A stretch of DNA of 59,242 nucleotides from IMG/VR virus record IMGVR_UViG_3300046170_000277, positions 1 through 59,242 of that record; one strand, given 5' to 3'. This document shows, in pieces, positions 7,426 to 15,760 of the stretch; within the stretch, counting starts at the first letter, position 1; the number at the start of each line of letters is the position of its first letter. Origin of the DNA: a virus. Below the pieces are notes generated by a model. That model was not told where the DNA came from, searched no databases, and was given only the letters and a program-made list of their open reading frames with translations. Made by a program: the position numbers and the translations under genes.

Positions 7426-7738
7426 ATGCTGCAACTGCAGCTTCATTCATCCAGATTGAATCCATGATTTCATCAGTTGGGTGCTCACCTTCCAGGGTGA
7501 ACTTCCTGGTTCCTGGTAAGGTCAGCCACTTCTCTGCAGCTTTCTTGGTCTTGGCATGTGAGCACTTCACCCACTCACCATCTTGAATCATCCACAGAAG
7601 GAAGTTCTGCTCTGGCTTTGGGTTCTTGACCATCTTGAATCCCTTACCGTTGCAAGGGAAGCAGGTTCCAGCCATCACGTGATTGAAGTGCTTCAGTGTT
7701 CCTTTACCTGCACATTTGCCACATGTTACTTTTTTCAT
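7424..7738 (-). CDS. DnaJ-type zinc-knuckle protein
   Basis: A 104-residue protein starting at ATG 7738 behind AGGAGACAGGC. The N-terminus has two CxxCxGxG knuckles (CGKCAGKG near residue 5, CFPCNGKG near residue 25), the signature of the DnaJ cysteine-rich zinc domain but only one pair, without J-domain. The rest is unassigned (EWVKCSHAKTKKAAEKWLTLPG). It is probably a small zinc-binding protein of unknown role, first gene after an operator-type promoter. Confidence 0.8.
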   Translation of the reverse strand: MKKVTCGKCAGKGTLKHFNHVMAGTCFPCNGKGFKMVKNPKPEQNFLLWMIQDGEWVKCSHAKTKKAAEKWLTLPGTRKFTLEGEHPTDEIMDSIWMNEAAVAA

Positions 7739-7796
7739 TGCCTGTCTCCTGGTGGTGGTGGTTTGGGTGTTGAACTCATGTCCAACTGATAAGAAT

Positions 7797-7825
7797 ATTA
7801 TTTCACACCCTGTGAAAGAATGCAA
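7797..7825 (-). promoter_or_regulatory. Operator-type leftward promoter (for 7424)
   Basis: -35 TTGCAT (7820..7825), 17-bp spacer containing TTTCACAGGGTGTGA, -10 AATAAT (7797..7802). The start codon is 59 nt beyond the -10. A leader hairpin and AACCC-like motif follow. Confidence 0.8.
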
Positions 7826-7878
7826 GGATTATTTCCAACTGTTTTTTCAGAAGCCTTTTTTTGTGCGGAAAGAACTAC

Positions 7879-7906
7879 TTGCAGTTCACCAGAAGTGAAC
7901 TAAGGT
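7879..7906 (+). promoter_or_regulatory. Candidate rightward operator/promoter
   Basis: GTTCACCAGAAGTGAAC at 7884..7900 is a perfect 17-bp inverted repeat (GTTCAC/GTGAAC, five-base centre) with the geometry of the leftward operators but opposite flanks: TTGCAG at 7879..7884 and a poor -10 TAAGGT at 7901..7906. No rightward gene follows for 800 bp, so it may be an operator only or start a non-coding or antisense RNA. The rest of the gap 7826..8056 shows only the hairpin at 8019. Confidence 0.45.
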
Positions 7907-8018
7907 GGATCCATCAGAACCAGGAATCATCCTTTTTTGACTCTATGTTTTGCAGACAGAAGTTGCATGAAGGAAACGGTTCTCAGACATGAGATGAAAG
8001 TGGAACCAACAAATCAAA

Positions 8019-8036
8019 GGCTGCTAGTCTGCAGCC
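8019..8036 (-). terminator. Hairpin after 8057..8530, possible terminator
   Basis: GGCTGC-AGACTA-GCAGCC on the minus strand, 20 nt after the stop of the leftward gene at 8057, followed by TTTGATTTG. The U-tract is interrupted, so efficiency is uncertain. Confidence 0.5.
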
Positions 8037-8056
8037 CTGTTGGATTTGTCTATTGT

Positions 8057-8530
8057 CTATGAATTACTGCCCTGGTTCTGGTCTTTGTTCATTTCCAACT
8101 GCACCAGATGTTCGAGCACCAACTGCTTTGACATCTTCAATTCATCCGCAAGTGCAGCCCATTGGTTGTAAGTGGCTTGATCTGGTGAAAAGCTGGCATT
8201 CTTCAAACCCAATTCAGCCTTCTGTTCATTGCGCTGATAGTAGCCATGACCAGCATCCGTCTTTTCACGCATTTCACTTACATTTGCGTTCCAGATCATT
8301 TCATTCAATAACTGCCTGCGTTTCACACCAGCTTCTTCTGCTTTCTTATTCAGCCAGTCCCTCATTTCATCACTCAAAGCTACTGTGGTGTAGAGCAATT
8401 TTGGTTTTTTCCTTAGTGGCTCCAATAGCTTGGCAATCTGCATGGTTGCAATCTGCTGGCGAATCTGTGGGTCAGGGTACTGCTCCACAAAGCTTTCATG
8501 AACGCTTCCTTCAATTTCAATCACTGCCAT
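8057..8530 (-). CDS. Putative double ribbon-helix-helix-like protein
   Basis: A 157-residue protein with two similar segments, YTTVALSDEMRDWLNKKAEEAGVKRRQLLNEMI (residues 47-79) and ASFSPDQATYNQWAALADELKMSKQLVLEHLV (about 112-143). Each has a short strand, a helix, a turn and a helix, as in ribbon-helix-helix DNA-binding domains. The duplicated half may act as an internal dimer. It is transcribed divergently from the QueE-like/head operon, which fits a local regulator. This is inference from pattern; no exact family is claimed. Confidence 0.6.
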   Translation of the reverse strand: MAVIEIEGSVHESFVEQYPDPQIRQQIATMQIAKLLEPLRKKPKLLYTTVALSDEMRDWLNKKAEEAGVKRRQLLNEMIWNANVSEMREKTDAGHGYYQRNEQKAELGLKNASFSPDQATYNQWAALADELKMSKQLVLEHLVQLEMNKDQNQGSNS

Positions 8531-8565
8531 TTTTCCCCAGGTGGTTAAGGTTTCAAATGCCTTGC

Positions 8566-8667
8566 ATTATATACCAGGAAAACTGCCTTGTCTATGTGTA
8601 GTCTACGCCAGTGGCGCACCATCCCAAATCCCTAATATTCACAGATAGTGTATTGTTTGCATATATC
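8566..8667. promoter_or_regulatory. Divergent promoter region between 8530 and 8705
   Basis: Leftward: -35 TAGACA (8589..8594), 17-bp spacer, -10 TATAAT (8566..8571). Rightward: weaker TTCACA (8638..8643), 18-bp spacer, TATATC (8662..8667). A short GTGGCGCACCAT stretch lies between. None of the 17-bp operators seen at the other leftward promoters is present in the leftward spacer here, so this promoter belongs to a different control class. Confidence 0.55.
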
Positions 8668-8704
8668 TGGCTTGAAACTTTGAACATTTTGAACAAAGTC
8701 AGCA

Positions 8705-9277
8705 ATGATTAATTCAATCTCTGAAATTGTAAGACACACCATCCAGCCACATGGATTTCATGCTGGAACACCCTGCAGCATGATCAGACTTGCTGACTCT
8801 CCAGGCTTTGGTGTGGTGGCAGTGGAACTGCAGGAAGTGCTGCACAATGAATGGGTGGTTCTGAAAGGAAGGGACACTGAAGCACTCACCCATCCAGATA
8901 TAGATGCAGTCATTCATCTGCTCAGAGGATGGGGCAAGCGTGTCATTCTGGAAACCAATGGAACTGTGGACTATGATCTGCGAAAGGTCATGAACTGCTG
9001 GAAAGTGCTGACACCCAAGGAACACCTGGGAACTTCTGAAGTGAAGGAGAACTGGTGGGAACGTGCCAATGAAGTCATCATCACCATCAGAGATGAACAA
9101 GACTTCAAACACTATGAAGACAGACTCTGTGAAGCACCCAATGAACAGGAAATCTGGTTGCAGCCCTTTGGAATGAATCCAGTGGAAGAATCAAAGGAAA
9201 TCATGTTCATTCTGGAAAAGTATTCCTGGTTTAAGTATCAGCCAGAAACCAGGGAAAGACAGGTGTACCCAACATGA
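8705..9277 (+). CDS. QueE-like protein lacking radical-SAM cysteines
   Basis: A 190-residue homologue of 7-carboxy-7-deazaguanine synthase (QueE), the radical-SAM enzyme of the queuosine/archaeosine and phage 7-deazaguanine pathways. Preserved in order: ISEIVRHTIQPHGFHAGTPCSMIRLA (QueE: SEIFxSIQGEGxxxGxPxxFIRL), RVILETNGT, WKVLTPKEH (VSPK), WERANEVI, IWLQPF, and a C-terminal WFKYQPETR where QueE has WRLSxQTHK. Missing: the CxxxCxxC iron-sulfur motif, replaced by DSPGFGVVAVE, and GGEP, here GRDT. The region between IRLA and the GGEP position is also short. It should therefore not perform radical-SAM chemistry and may bind a deazaguanine ligand or a partner protein. It is the first gene of the head operon, overlapping the next gene by 4 nt. 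No folE, queD or queC homologue is visible in the window. Confidence 0.75.
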   Translation: MINSISEIVRHTIQPHGFHAGTPCSMIRLADSPGFGVVAVELQEVLHNEWVVLKGRDTEALTHPDIDAVIHLLRGWGKRVILETNGTVDYDLRKVMNCWKVLTPKEHLGTSEVKENWWERANEVIITIRDEQDFKHYEDRLCEAPNEQEIWLQPFGMNPVEESKEIMFILEKYSWFKYQPETRERQVYPT

Positions 9278-9861
9278 AAAATGATGTGACCTGGGTGGAC
9301 ATCCAACACGTTCAGCCCTGTGATTGGAACTATAAGCTGGAAGGCACACCAGAAGAACTGGAGAAGCTGAAGAATTCCATCAGCAAAGATGGCTCTGTGG
9401 GTGTGCTACCTGTCAGAACCATCAAAGGTAAAACCCTGGAAGTCATTGATGGAAACCACAGACTGCAAGCACTTCAAGAACTAGGCTGGACTCAGGTGCC
9501 TGTGGAAAACTTTGGATCCATTTCAAAAGCTGAAGCCATCACCATTGCCAGAAGAAGAAATGAAGAGTGGTTCCAAACCGATCCATTCAAATATGCAGAA
9601 CTACTGAAGAATGATGTGCTGACTGAATTCAGCCTGGAGGAACTGACCAACTTCATGCCAGAATCAGAAGCACAGATGAAAGCCCTGCTGGAATCACTAG
9701 ACTTCAACCTGGATGATGAAGAACCACCAGCCAGTGAAGGCAATCATCATGACACTGCCATGCGTTTCATCAGATTGGCTGTGCCAGAAAACAAGGCTGT
9801 GGAGTTTGAAGAGGATTTGAAAGACTTCCTTCAGCAACACCCTGACGTTCAAATGAAATGA
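9274..9861 (+). CDS. ParB/sulfiredoxin-fold protein 1
   Basis: A 195-residue protein with the ParB N-terminal (ParB/Srx) fold: VDIQHVQPCDWN, a P/LPVR strand, and the nucleotide-binding/nuclease signature VIDGNHRLQALQELGW around residues 50-65. Helices follow, then an acidic linker (LDDEEPPASEG). The C-terminal EFEEDLKDFLQQHPDV is shared with the next gene, so the two are tandem paralogues. ParB-like phage proteins of this size occur near terminases and DNA-modification genes and may bind CTP or cut DNA. ATGA overlap with both neighbours. Confidence 0.85.
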   Translation: MKNDVTWVDIQHVQPCDWNYKLEGTPEELEKLKNSISKDGSVGVLPVRTIKGKTLEVIDGNHRLQALQELGWTQVPVENFGSISKAEAITIARRRNEEWFQTDPFKYAELLKNDVLTEFSLEELTNFMPESEAQMKALLESLDFNLDDEEPPASEGNHHDTAMRFIRLAVPENKAVEFEEDLKDFLQQHPDVQMK

Positions 9862-10427
9862 AAAAAGAAACACTAGCTGAATTCCTTTTGACCACCAGGA
9901 TTTTTCCCAATCCCTGGAATCCAAACAAAACCAGCACACGTGTAGATGCTGCCATTCTGGAATCTATCAGAAAGTATGGCTTCATTGATCCAATCACAGT
10001 CAGACACCATCCCACTGAACCCTTCTGCTATGAAGTCATTGATGGTGAACATAGATTGGAAGCAGCACAAACCCTGGCACTGCACCAGATTCCTGCCATT
10101 GTGCTGAATCTGAATGATGCTGATGCCAAAAGCCTGACCATTATAGCCAATGAAACACGTGGAAGGGCTGATGATATTGCTCTGGGGTTACTACTTGAAG
10201 AACTGCAGGATGAAGCTGGTGATGGTGCACTGGTGGGCCTGCCCTATTATGACCAGGAAGTGGAAGAACTGATTCAGAAAGCCCATGCCCAAAACAGTGA
10301 ACCTCTGGAAGTGGAAGCACTGCCCAGACGTGTGACTATCAAACATCCAGCCCTGGGCTTCAATGAATTCATCACTGATCTGCAGGCATGTTTGCAGAAT
10401 CACCCTGGTGCTACTCTGACCATTTGA
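9858..10427 (+). CDS. ParB/sulfiredoxin-fold protein 2
   Basis: A 189-residue paralogue of the preceding protein. Visible motifs: FPNPWNPNKTS, ILESIRKYGFIDPITVR, the ParB signature VIDGEHRLEAAQTLALHQIP, and a C-terminal LQACLQNHPG similar to the neighbour's end. The signature has GEHR here and GNHR in the neighbour; the first is the more usual form. It may form a heterodimer with the neighbour. It lies 4 nt before TerS, so it is part of the packaging operon. Confidence 0.85.
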   Translation: MKKETLAEFLLTTRIFPNPWNPNKTSTRVDAAILESIRKYGFIDPITVRHHPTEPFCYEVIDGEHRLEAAQTLALHQIPAIVLNLNDADAKSLTIIANETRGRADDIALGLLLEELQDEAGDGALVGLPYYDQEVEELIQKAHAQNSEPLEVEALPRRVTIKHPALGFNEFITDLQACLQNHPGATLTI

Positions 10428-10431
10428 GCCT

Positions 10432-11142
10432 ATGGCAGAAACAAAAACACGTTCACGTTCAAATAGTTTGGATGATACTGCCAGGAAGAAACGCTTTGAG
10501 CAGTTGAAGAATAAGGGAAGGGTGACGCAATACGAATTTTGGGTGGAACCCTACCTGGAAGAAATCAGCACCCTGGCCAAGTTTGGATGGTCAGATAAAA
10601 GGATTGCAGAACACCTGACTGTTTCACCAAGTGCTTTCATCCAATACAAGAAAAAGCACCAAGAACTTTTTGAAGCGTTGACTGAGCACAGAACTAGGGG
10701 AATTTCTCAGATACTGAATTCTTTGGCACAACGTGCAGAAGGATACGATTACGAAGAAAAGCTGGTTCAAGCCACTAATGACCCAGGAACTCAACGGGTA
10801 ACAAGGCAGACAACCAGAATTACAAAAAAACACGTTGTTCCAGATACTGCTGCAGCTAAGATTCTGCTGGACGTTCACCCAGATGCTGACCACTTCAAAC
10901 GCTCTGATGGTTTCAGCATAAAAGAGATCAGCGAACACACCACCAGGATCTATGATTTGCGTGATGAACATGGCTGGAATGCTGCCAGAACTGCCAGGGA
11001 ATTTGAGAAGATTGGAATGAAGCTTCCAGAATCCTTGAAGATGGAAGTGAAGCATGAACTGGAAGTGCAGGGTGTTGATCAGTTACCCACTCCAGTGATC
11101 AAAATCATGATGAACGAAACTGAAGACAGGCTTGACGCTTAA
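10432..11142 (+). CDS. terS: Terminase small subunit
   Basis: A 236-residue DNA-recognition subunit of the packaging motor. Residues 40-75 hold the HTH typical of TerS (ISTLAKFGWSDKRIAEHLTVSPSAFIQYKKKHQELFEALTEHR), then an oligomerisation-type helix and a GYDYEEKLVQ ... RVTRQTTRITKKHVVPDTAAAKILLDVH strand and helix region. It directly precedes and overlaps the large subunit, as in most tailed phages. The pac/cos recognition site is not evident. Confidence 0.85.
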   Translation: MAETKTRSRSNSLDDTARKKRFEQLKNKGRVTQYEFWVEPYLEEISTLAKFGWSDKRIAEHLTVSPSAFIQYKKKHQELFEALTEHRTRGISQILNSLAQRAEGYDYEEKLVQATNDPGTQRVTRQTTRITKKHVVPDTAAAKILLDVHPDADHFKRSDGFSIKEISEHTTRIYDLRDEHGWNAARTAREFEKIGMKLPESLKMEVKHELEVQGVDQLPTPVIKIMMNETEDRLDA

Positions 11143-12410
11143 AAATTCACAAAACGTGGATGGAGCAAGGGCAGACCGTGACACGGTTATCAGACCACTG
11201 AGCCACCAGAAGAAGGCACTGCTATCGAAAAAACAGGAAATCTTCCTGGGTGGTGGTGTGGGTGCAGGCAAAACCCAAACAGGTGCCATCTGGGTGCTGC
11301 TGAAGTGCATGGAAACGCCACTGGATGTCTATGGGCTGATTGTTTCAAACACCTATTCCATGATCTATGACACCAGCCTGCGTGTGTTGTATGAGAAGCT
11401 TCAATCATCTGGGATGGTGGTCAGGCCAGCAGAAATGCCACGTGGACGTGGGCCAGCAGACATCCTGGTCTGGAATGGATCCCACTATGTGAGGAATCCT
11501 GGTCAGAAGCCTGGAACACTATGACCGATTGAGTGGGTTGGAAGTTGGGTGGATCTGGACTGATGAAGTGTGGCTGACCAAGCCAGAAGCAATTGATGTT
11601 CTGAATGCACGTTTGCGTGATACCAGGATGGAGAACAGGCAGATCCTTTTCACCACCACCTTGGATGCACCTGACACTTGGATGCACCAAAGGTTCGTGG
11701 AGAAGTTCAACCCAGAACTTCAAGATGTGATTTATGCCAGAACTGCTGACAATCCACATCTGCCAGAAAACTATGTGGAAACACTGAAAAGCACCTATTC
11801 AGAAGCCATGTTCAAAAGAATGGTGCTGAGTGAATGGGTAACGCTGGACACAGACCAAGTTTACTATGCGTTTGACAGGAAGAAGCACGTGGCACCTGTG
11901 GAGCCAGAAAACAATCTGCCACTGTTATGGGCGCATGACTTCAATCTAAGCCAGGGCAAGCCCATGAGCAGTGCAGTGATGCAGTACCACCACCAGTCTG
12001 AAACATTCACCATCATTGATGAAATCATAATTGATGGAGGAAACACCCATGATTCAGTGGATGAATTCCAGAGCAGATGGGCAGACTGGAAAGCTGGTGT
12101 GATCATCTATGGTGATGCCACTGGAAATTCCAGAGACACCAGGAGCAGAACCACTGACTTTGAAATCATGAGGCAGGCAGGATTCAGAAACCAGAAGGTG
12201 CCCAGAGCCAATCCACCTGTCAGGGAACGCCACAACTGTGTGAACGCTTTGCTGGAAGATGCCACTGGACGTGTGAGGATCCAGGTGCACCCAAGATGTA
12301 AGACCGTTATCAAAGGCTTTGAAACCACTGCACTGAAAAAAGGCTCCAGATATTTGGAAGATGACAGTAATCGCAACCAGCACGTTTTAACTGCAGTAGG
12401 TTATTGCTGA
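11132..12410 (+). CDS. terL: Terminase large subunit, one apparent frameshift
   Basis: ATPase-nuclease that drives DNA packaging. The first part (to about 11493) has the Walker A GGGVGAGKT; the second, in the +1 frame, continues VRSLEHYDRLSGLEVGWIWTDEVW with Walker B/Glu, a motif III-like ILFTTTLDAP, and the nuclease domain (LLWAHDFN, IIDEIIIDGG, VIIYGDATG, ending QHVLTAVGY). Neither half is complete alone. The frames join if one G of GTGAGGAATCC near 11490 is surplus, giving a 425-residue protein of normal length. Start TTG 11132 overlaps TerS by 11 nt. The C-terminus is short but includes the last conserved helix. Confidence 0.9.
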
Positions 12411-12541
12411 TGGTAGTGAGAATCCCAGAAGACCACCAAGTTTAGTGCAGACAGAATTCAGATATTGATGCCCTTATAAGTGGCTGATCTTTGTGCTAGA
12501 ATATTCACATAAGCTGAACATTTATAGCATGGAGTTGGAAG

Positions 12542-13202
12542 ATGGACAAAGTCAGAAGAAACATCTGGTGGAAGTGGTACAAGCCAGTGAAGCAGGACTG
12601 TGTGGAAGAATGGCAGACGTTTGAGAATTTCCACACGTGGTACACAGCACAGGGAACAGATGGGCGAGTGACCAAGCTGGATCCCAGGAAGCCACATGGC
12701 CCTGACAACACTGAACTGGTGAAGGGCAGGAATGGGGAACAGTGCAAACGCAGGCTGGCCATCCTGGGGAACTGGAGAGTGATGCACAGAAGGGTGGCCA
12801 CCTTATGCCAGCTATGTGAAAAAAGGAATCCAGGTTTGCGAAGAATGGCAGACGTTTGAACCCTTCTACATGTGGGCATTAGACCAGGGATGGAAGAAGG
12901 GACTGCAAGTGGACAGGATTGACAACAATGGGAACTATGAACCAGGGAACTGCAGACTGGTGGATGATGTGACCAACAAGATCAATCGTGTTTCATGTCA
13001 GCAATACGCAATCATGACTTCAGATGGTGTGGTTCATCCTTCACTGTCAGCCTGCATGGAATACTTCAAAAACCGCAGTGACAGGGACATCACAGAATCC
13101 ATGAAAACAGGAAAGCATTTCTGGGACAGAAGGAACTGTGAACCTGGAATGAAACGAGGACGTGTTAAGGTTTACGCATACAGACAGGATTATCTAATTT
13201 AA
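12542..13202 (+). CDS. HNH endonuclease, apparent frameshift
   Basis: Read through one shift near 12790 (one surplus G in AGAAGGGTGG), this is a 219-residue HNH-type endonuclease. The second half carries the motif GIQVCEEWQTFEPFYMW ... GLQVDRIDNNGNYEPGNCRLV, as in phage homing HNH enzymes. The first half repeats the pattern in degenerate form (DCVEEWQTFENFHTW ... KLDPRKPHGPDNTELV), so the gene holds an internal duplication with one active copy. A C-terminal basic region (RGRVKVYAYRQDYLI) may bind DNA. It lies between terL and the portal gene, a common place for HNH genes that aid packaging or act as mobile introns. The gap 12411..12541 shows nothing else. Confidence 0.8.
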
Positions 13203-13209
13203 GGCCAGC

Positions 13210-14586
13210 ATGAACCCAGACGCAAGACACCCAGAGCACCGCAACAAGCTAAATTTGTGGCTTAGATGTAGGCATATGTTCACTGGTGAAGATGCCATCA
13301 AAAAGAACGCTAGGCAGTACCAATACGTGTATAAGCCCACCAAGATGCCTGACACTGTTTTCTATGATTACGTGAGCAGAGCCAGCCTTCCTGGTGTGTT
13401 TGAATCAACTATTTATGGCAGGCTTGGGGATATATTCAGAAAGGCACCCATCATTCAAGGGCCAGATGAACTGGTGGACTGGTGTGAAGATGTGACCATC
13501 AATGGCCAGGACATGACCATGATGGCTTCCAAGGTTCTGCGTGAACTGATGATCACAGGCAGATGTGCAATGGTGCTGGATTTTGACAACCAGGAACAAC
13601 GGCACACCATCAGTTTCTATCAAGCTGAAGACATCCTGCACTGGTCTGATGTGCGTGGCCAGGAAATGGTCAGATTGAGAGAAGCGGAATACAGTGCTGA
13701 TGAGTTTTCAGAAGCTTCAGAAAGGCTGATTGACATCTACATGGAAGATGGAAGGTGTGTGGCTCAGAGACATCAGAAGATTGATGGGAAATGGCTGACA
13801 GAAGAAACTTCACCCACCAGGGCTGGTGGAAGCCTGGATTTCTTCCCTGTGGTGGTTGTGAATTCAGATGAAGTGGGGATGGCTGTGAATGAACCACCCA
13901 TGCTGAATCTGGCCAACTTACTCCTGGGATTCTTCAGAAATTCTGCAGACTATGAACAAGGGCTGCACGCCATTGGGGTGCCCACTCCAGTGGTTACTGG
14001 TTTACGTCCAGAAGAAGCACAGTTCAGCCTTGGCCCTTACACACCCATTTTAATCGAATCCCCAGACGCAAAAGCCTATTATCTGGAATTTGCTGGTGCA
14101 GGAATCACCCATCTGAAAGAGGCAATGGATGAAAAACTGCTCCAAGCCATGATGATGGGTGCAAGGCTTCTACAGCCCAGAAGACAAGTGGAATCAGCAG
14201 AAGCAGCAAAAACCAGGATGGGTGCAGAGACTTCACTGCTGAACAGCCTGACCAGGGTGGCTGAATTATCTGTGGAACTGATCTTTGAAATGTGGCTGAA
14301 ATGGAGCAACCGGAATGCTGCAGAAACAGACTACAGCTATGCTCTGAACCGTGACTTTGTGGAAGAATCCTTTGATCCAAATGTGGTCAGAGTGATCAAT
14401 GAATCAGAGATGTCTGGTGTCATTTCACCACTGACTGCTTTCAATCTGCGAAAGCGTTTTGAAATCTATGAGGATGGAACCACGTTTGAGGCTGAACAGG
14501 ATCTGATCGAAACATCATCACCCATCACTGAAAGGTTGGAACCTGCACCAACCAGGGTGGACAACCAGGAAGATGAAGCAGCCTAA
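13210..14586 (+). CDS. Portal protein (DUF4055-like)
   Basis: A 458-residue protein that would form the dodecameric portal through which DNA enters the capsid. The start NPDARHPEHRNKLNLWLRCRHMFTGEDAIKK, the segment SRASLPGVFESTIYGRLGDIFRKAP, and GFFRNSADYEQGLHAIGVPTPVVTG match the DUF4055 portal family. The GARLLQPRRQVESAEAAKTRMGAETSLL stretch is the usual long helix near the C-terminus. Position between terL and the minor head protein confirms the role. The last 30 residues are acidic and disordered. Confidence 0.85.
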   Translation: MNPDARHPEHRNKLNLWLRCRHMFTGEDAIKKNARQYQYVYKPTKMPDTVFYDYVSRASLPGVFESTIYGRLGDIFRKAPIIQGPDELVDWCEDVTINGQDMTMMASKVLRELMITGRCAMVLDFDNQEQRHTISFYQAEDILHWSDVRGQEMVRLREAEYSADEFSEASERLIDIYMEDGRCVAQRHQKIDGKWLTEETSPTRAGGSLDFFPVVVVNSDEVGMAVNEPPMLNLANLLLGFFRNSADYEQGLHAIGVPTPVVTGLRPEEAQFSLGPYTPILIESPDAKAYYLEFAGAGITHLKEAMDEKLLQAMMMGARLLQPRRQVESAEAAKTRMGAETSLLNSLTRVAELSVELIFEMWLKWSNRNAAETDYSYALNRDFVEESFDPNVVRVINESEMSGVISPLTAFNLRKRFEIYEDGTTFEAEQDLIETSSPITERLEPAPTRVDNQEDEAA

Positions 14587-14588
14587 TC

Positions 14589-15728
14589 ATGCCACAGTGG
14601 TCTGAAACACTGGAAGATCTGATCTTCACTGAAGCAGCATCCCTGGCAACCCTGGAAAGCAGCACGCTGAAATCTGTGCTCTATCCTGTTCTGAAGGAAG
14701 CACGCCAGGAACTGCAGAACATGATTCGTGAAAGGTGGGAAGATCTAAGCATGACTGACCAGTGGCGAACCAAGGCATTCAGTGACACGTTCACCAATAT
14801 GCTGGATCAAATAGCCCTGGCACCATTGGAAGCTTCCATGACACCCATGCTGACCAATCTGGCTCTGGGAACCTATGCCCAGGCTGGTGGTGAAATTAAC
14901 CAAGTGCTGAAGGTTCAGCTATTCAGCAGCACGGCACCACCAGCATTTTTCCAAAAGGTCATGGACAGGGCTTTGATTGAAGGCCAGCCACTGTTCACCA
15001 ATCCACTGAAAGACGGTTCCCAATCCTGGTGGATGAACCTGCGAAGCAGCACCAGGGACAGAATTTCCAGGGAAGTCAGGAAATCATTGGTGCTTGGTGA
15101 ATCTACACAACAGGCCACCAGAAGGCTGATTGGCACCCACAGAAACCAGCTTCCCACAGGTGGATCCTTGGGTGTGACCAGAAGACAGGCTGAAGCTGTA
15201 GTCAGAACCAGCATCCATGCAGTCACAAACGCCACCAGAAGCCAGTTCTATGAAGACAACACTGATGTAGTCCAGGCTGTGCAGTCCCTGGCCACATTGG
15301 ACAGCAGAACCACCATTTTGTGCAGATCTTATGATGGAATGAAGTGGAAGCTTCCTGACTACATCCCAATGGGTGCACATGGGAAAACCCACATTCCACC
15401 ACCACGTCATTTCAGATGCAGATCCACCATGATGCCTGTGTTGGCTGGCCTGGATGAAATAGACAGGAAGGTGAAGGAGAAAGGGCTGAAGCTGGAAGAA
15501 AACGTCAGGGCCAGTGCAGATGGCCCACAAACCAGAAGGCTTGGCACCATGCAAGGATGGATGGCCAACCAAAGTGTAGAAAAACAGGAAGCCATGCTTG
15601 GCAAGACCAGAGCAAGGCTGTGGCGTGAAGGCAAGGTGAGTTTGCGCCAGCTAGTAGACAACCAGGGCAGAGTGTTAAAACTTGATGAACTGGAAAAGCT
15701 GGCTGGATTGCGATCATTGCCCAATTAA
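14589..15728 (+). CDS. Minor head morphogenesis protein (Mu F/SPP1 gp7-like)
   Basis: A 379-residue protein. The hallmark lies in residues 195-285: GVTRRQAEAVVRTSIHAVTNATRSQFYEDNTDVVQAVQSLATLDSRTTILCRSYDGMKW, then PPRHFRCRSTMMPVL, matching the Phage Mu F-like/SPP1 gp7 domain with its paired Cys and the RHxNCRC-like end. Upstream is mostly helical. These proteins sit inside the procapsid at the portal vertex. Spacing to the portal gene is 2 nt. Confidence 0.88.
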   Translation: MPQWSETLEDLIFTEAASLATLESSTLKSVLYPVLKEARQELQNMIRERWEDLSMTDQWRTKAFSDTFTNMLDQIALAPLEASMTPMLTNLALGTYAQAGGEINQVLKVQLFSSTAPPAFFQKVMDRALIEGQPLFTNPLKDGSQSWWMNLRSSTRDRISREVRKSLVLGESTQQATRRLIGTHRNQLPTGGSLGVTRRQAEAVVRTSIHAVTNATRSQFYEDNTDVVQAVQSLATLDSRTTILCRSYDGMKWKLPDYIPMGAHGKTHIPPPRHFRCRSTMMPVLAGLDEIDRKVKEKGLKLEENVRASADGPQTRRLGTMQGWMANQSVEKQEAMLGKTRARLWREGKVSLRQLVDNQGRVLKLDELEKLAGLRSLPN

Positions 15729-15760
15729 GGGCTATTTTTAACCAGCAAATCTGGGGTGAT

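Noticed and set aside
8705-9277. Functional radical-SAM activating enzyme
   Set aside because: The three cluster cysteines and the GGEP motif are absent, so a canonical radical-SAM activity is not credible.
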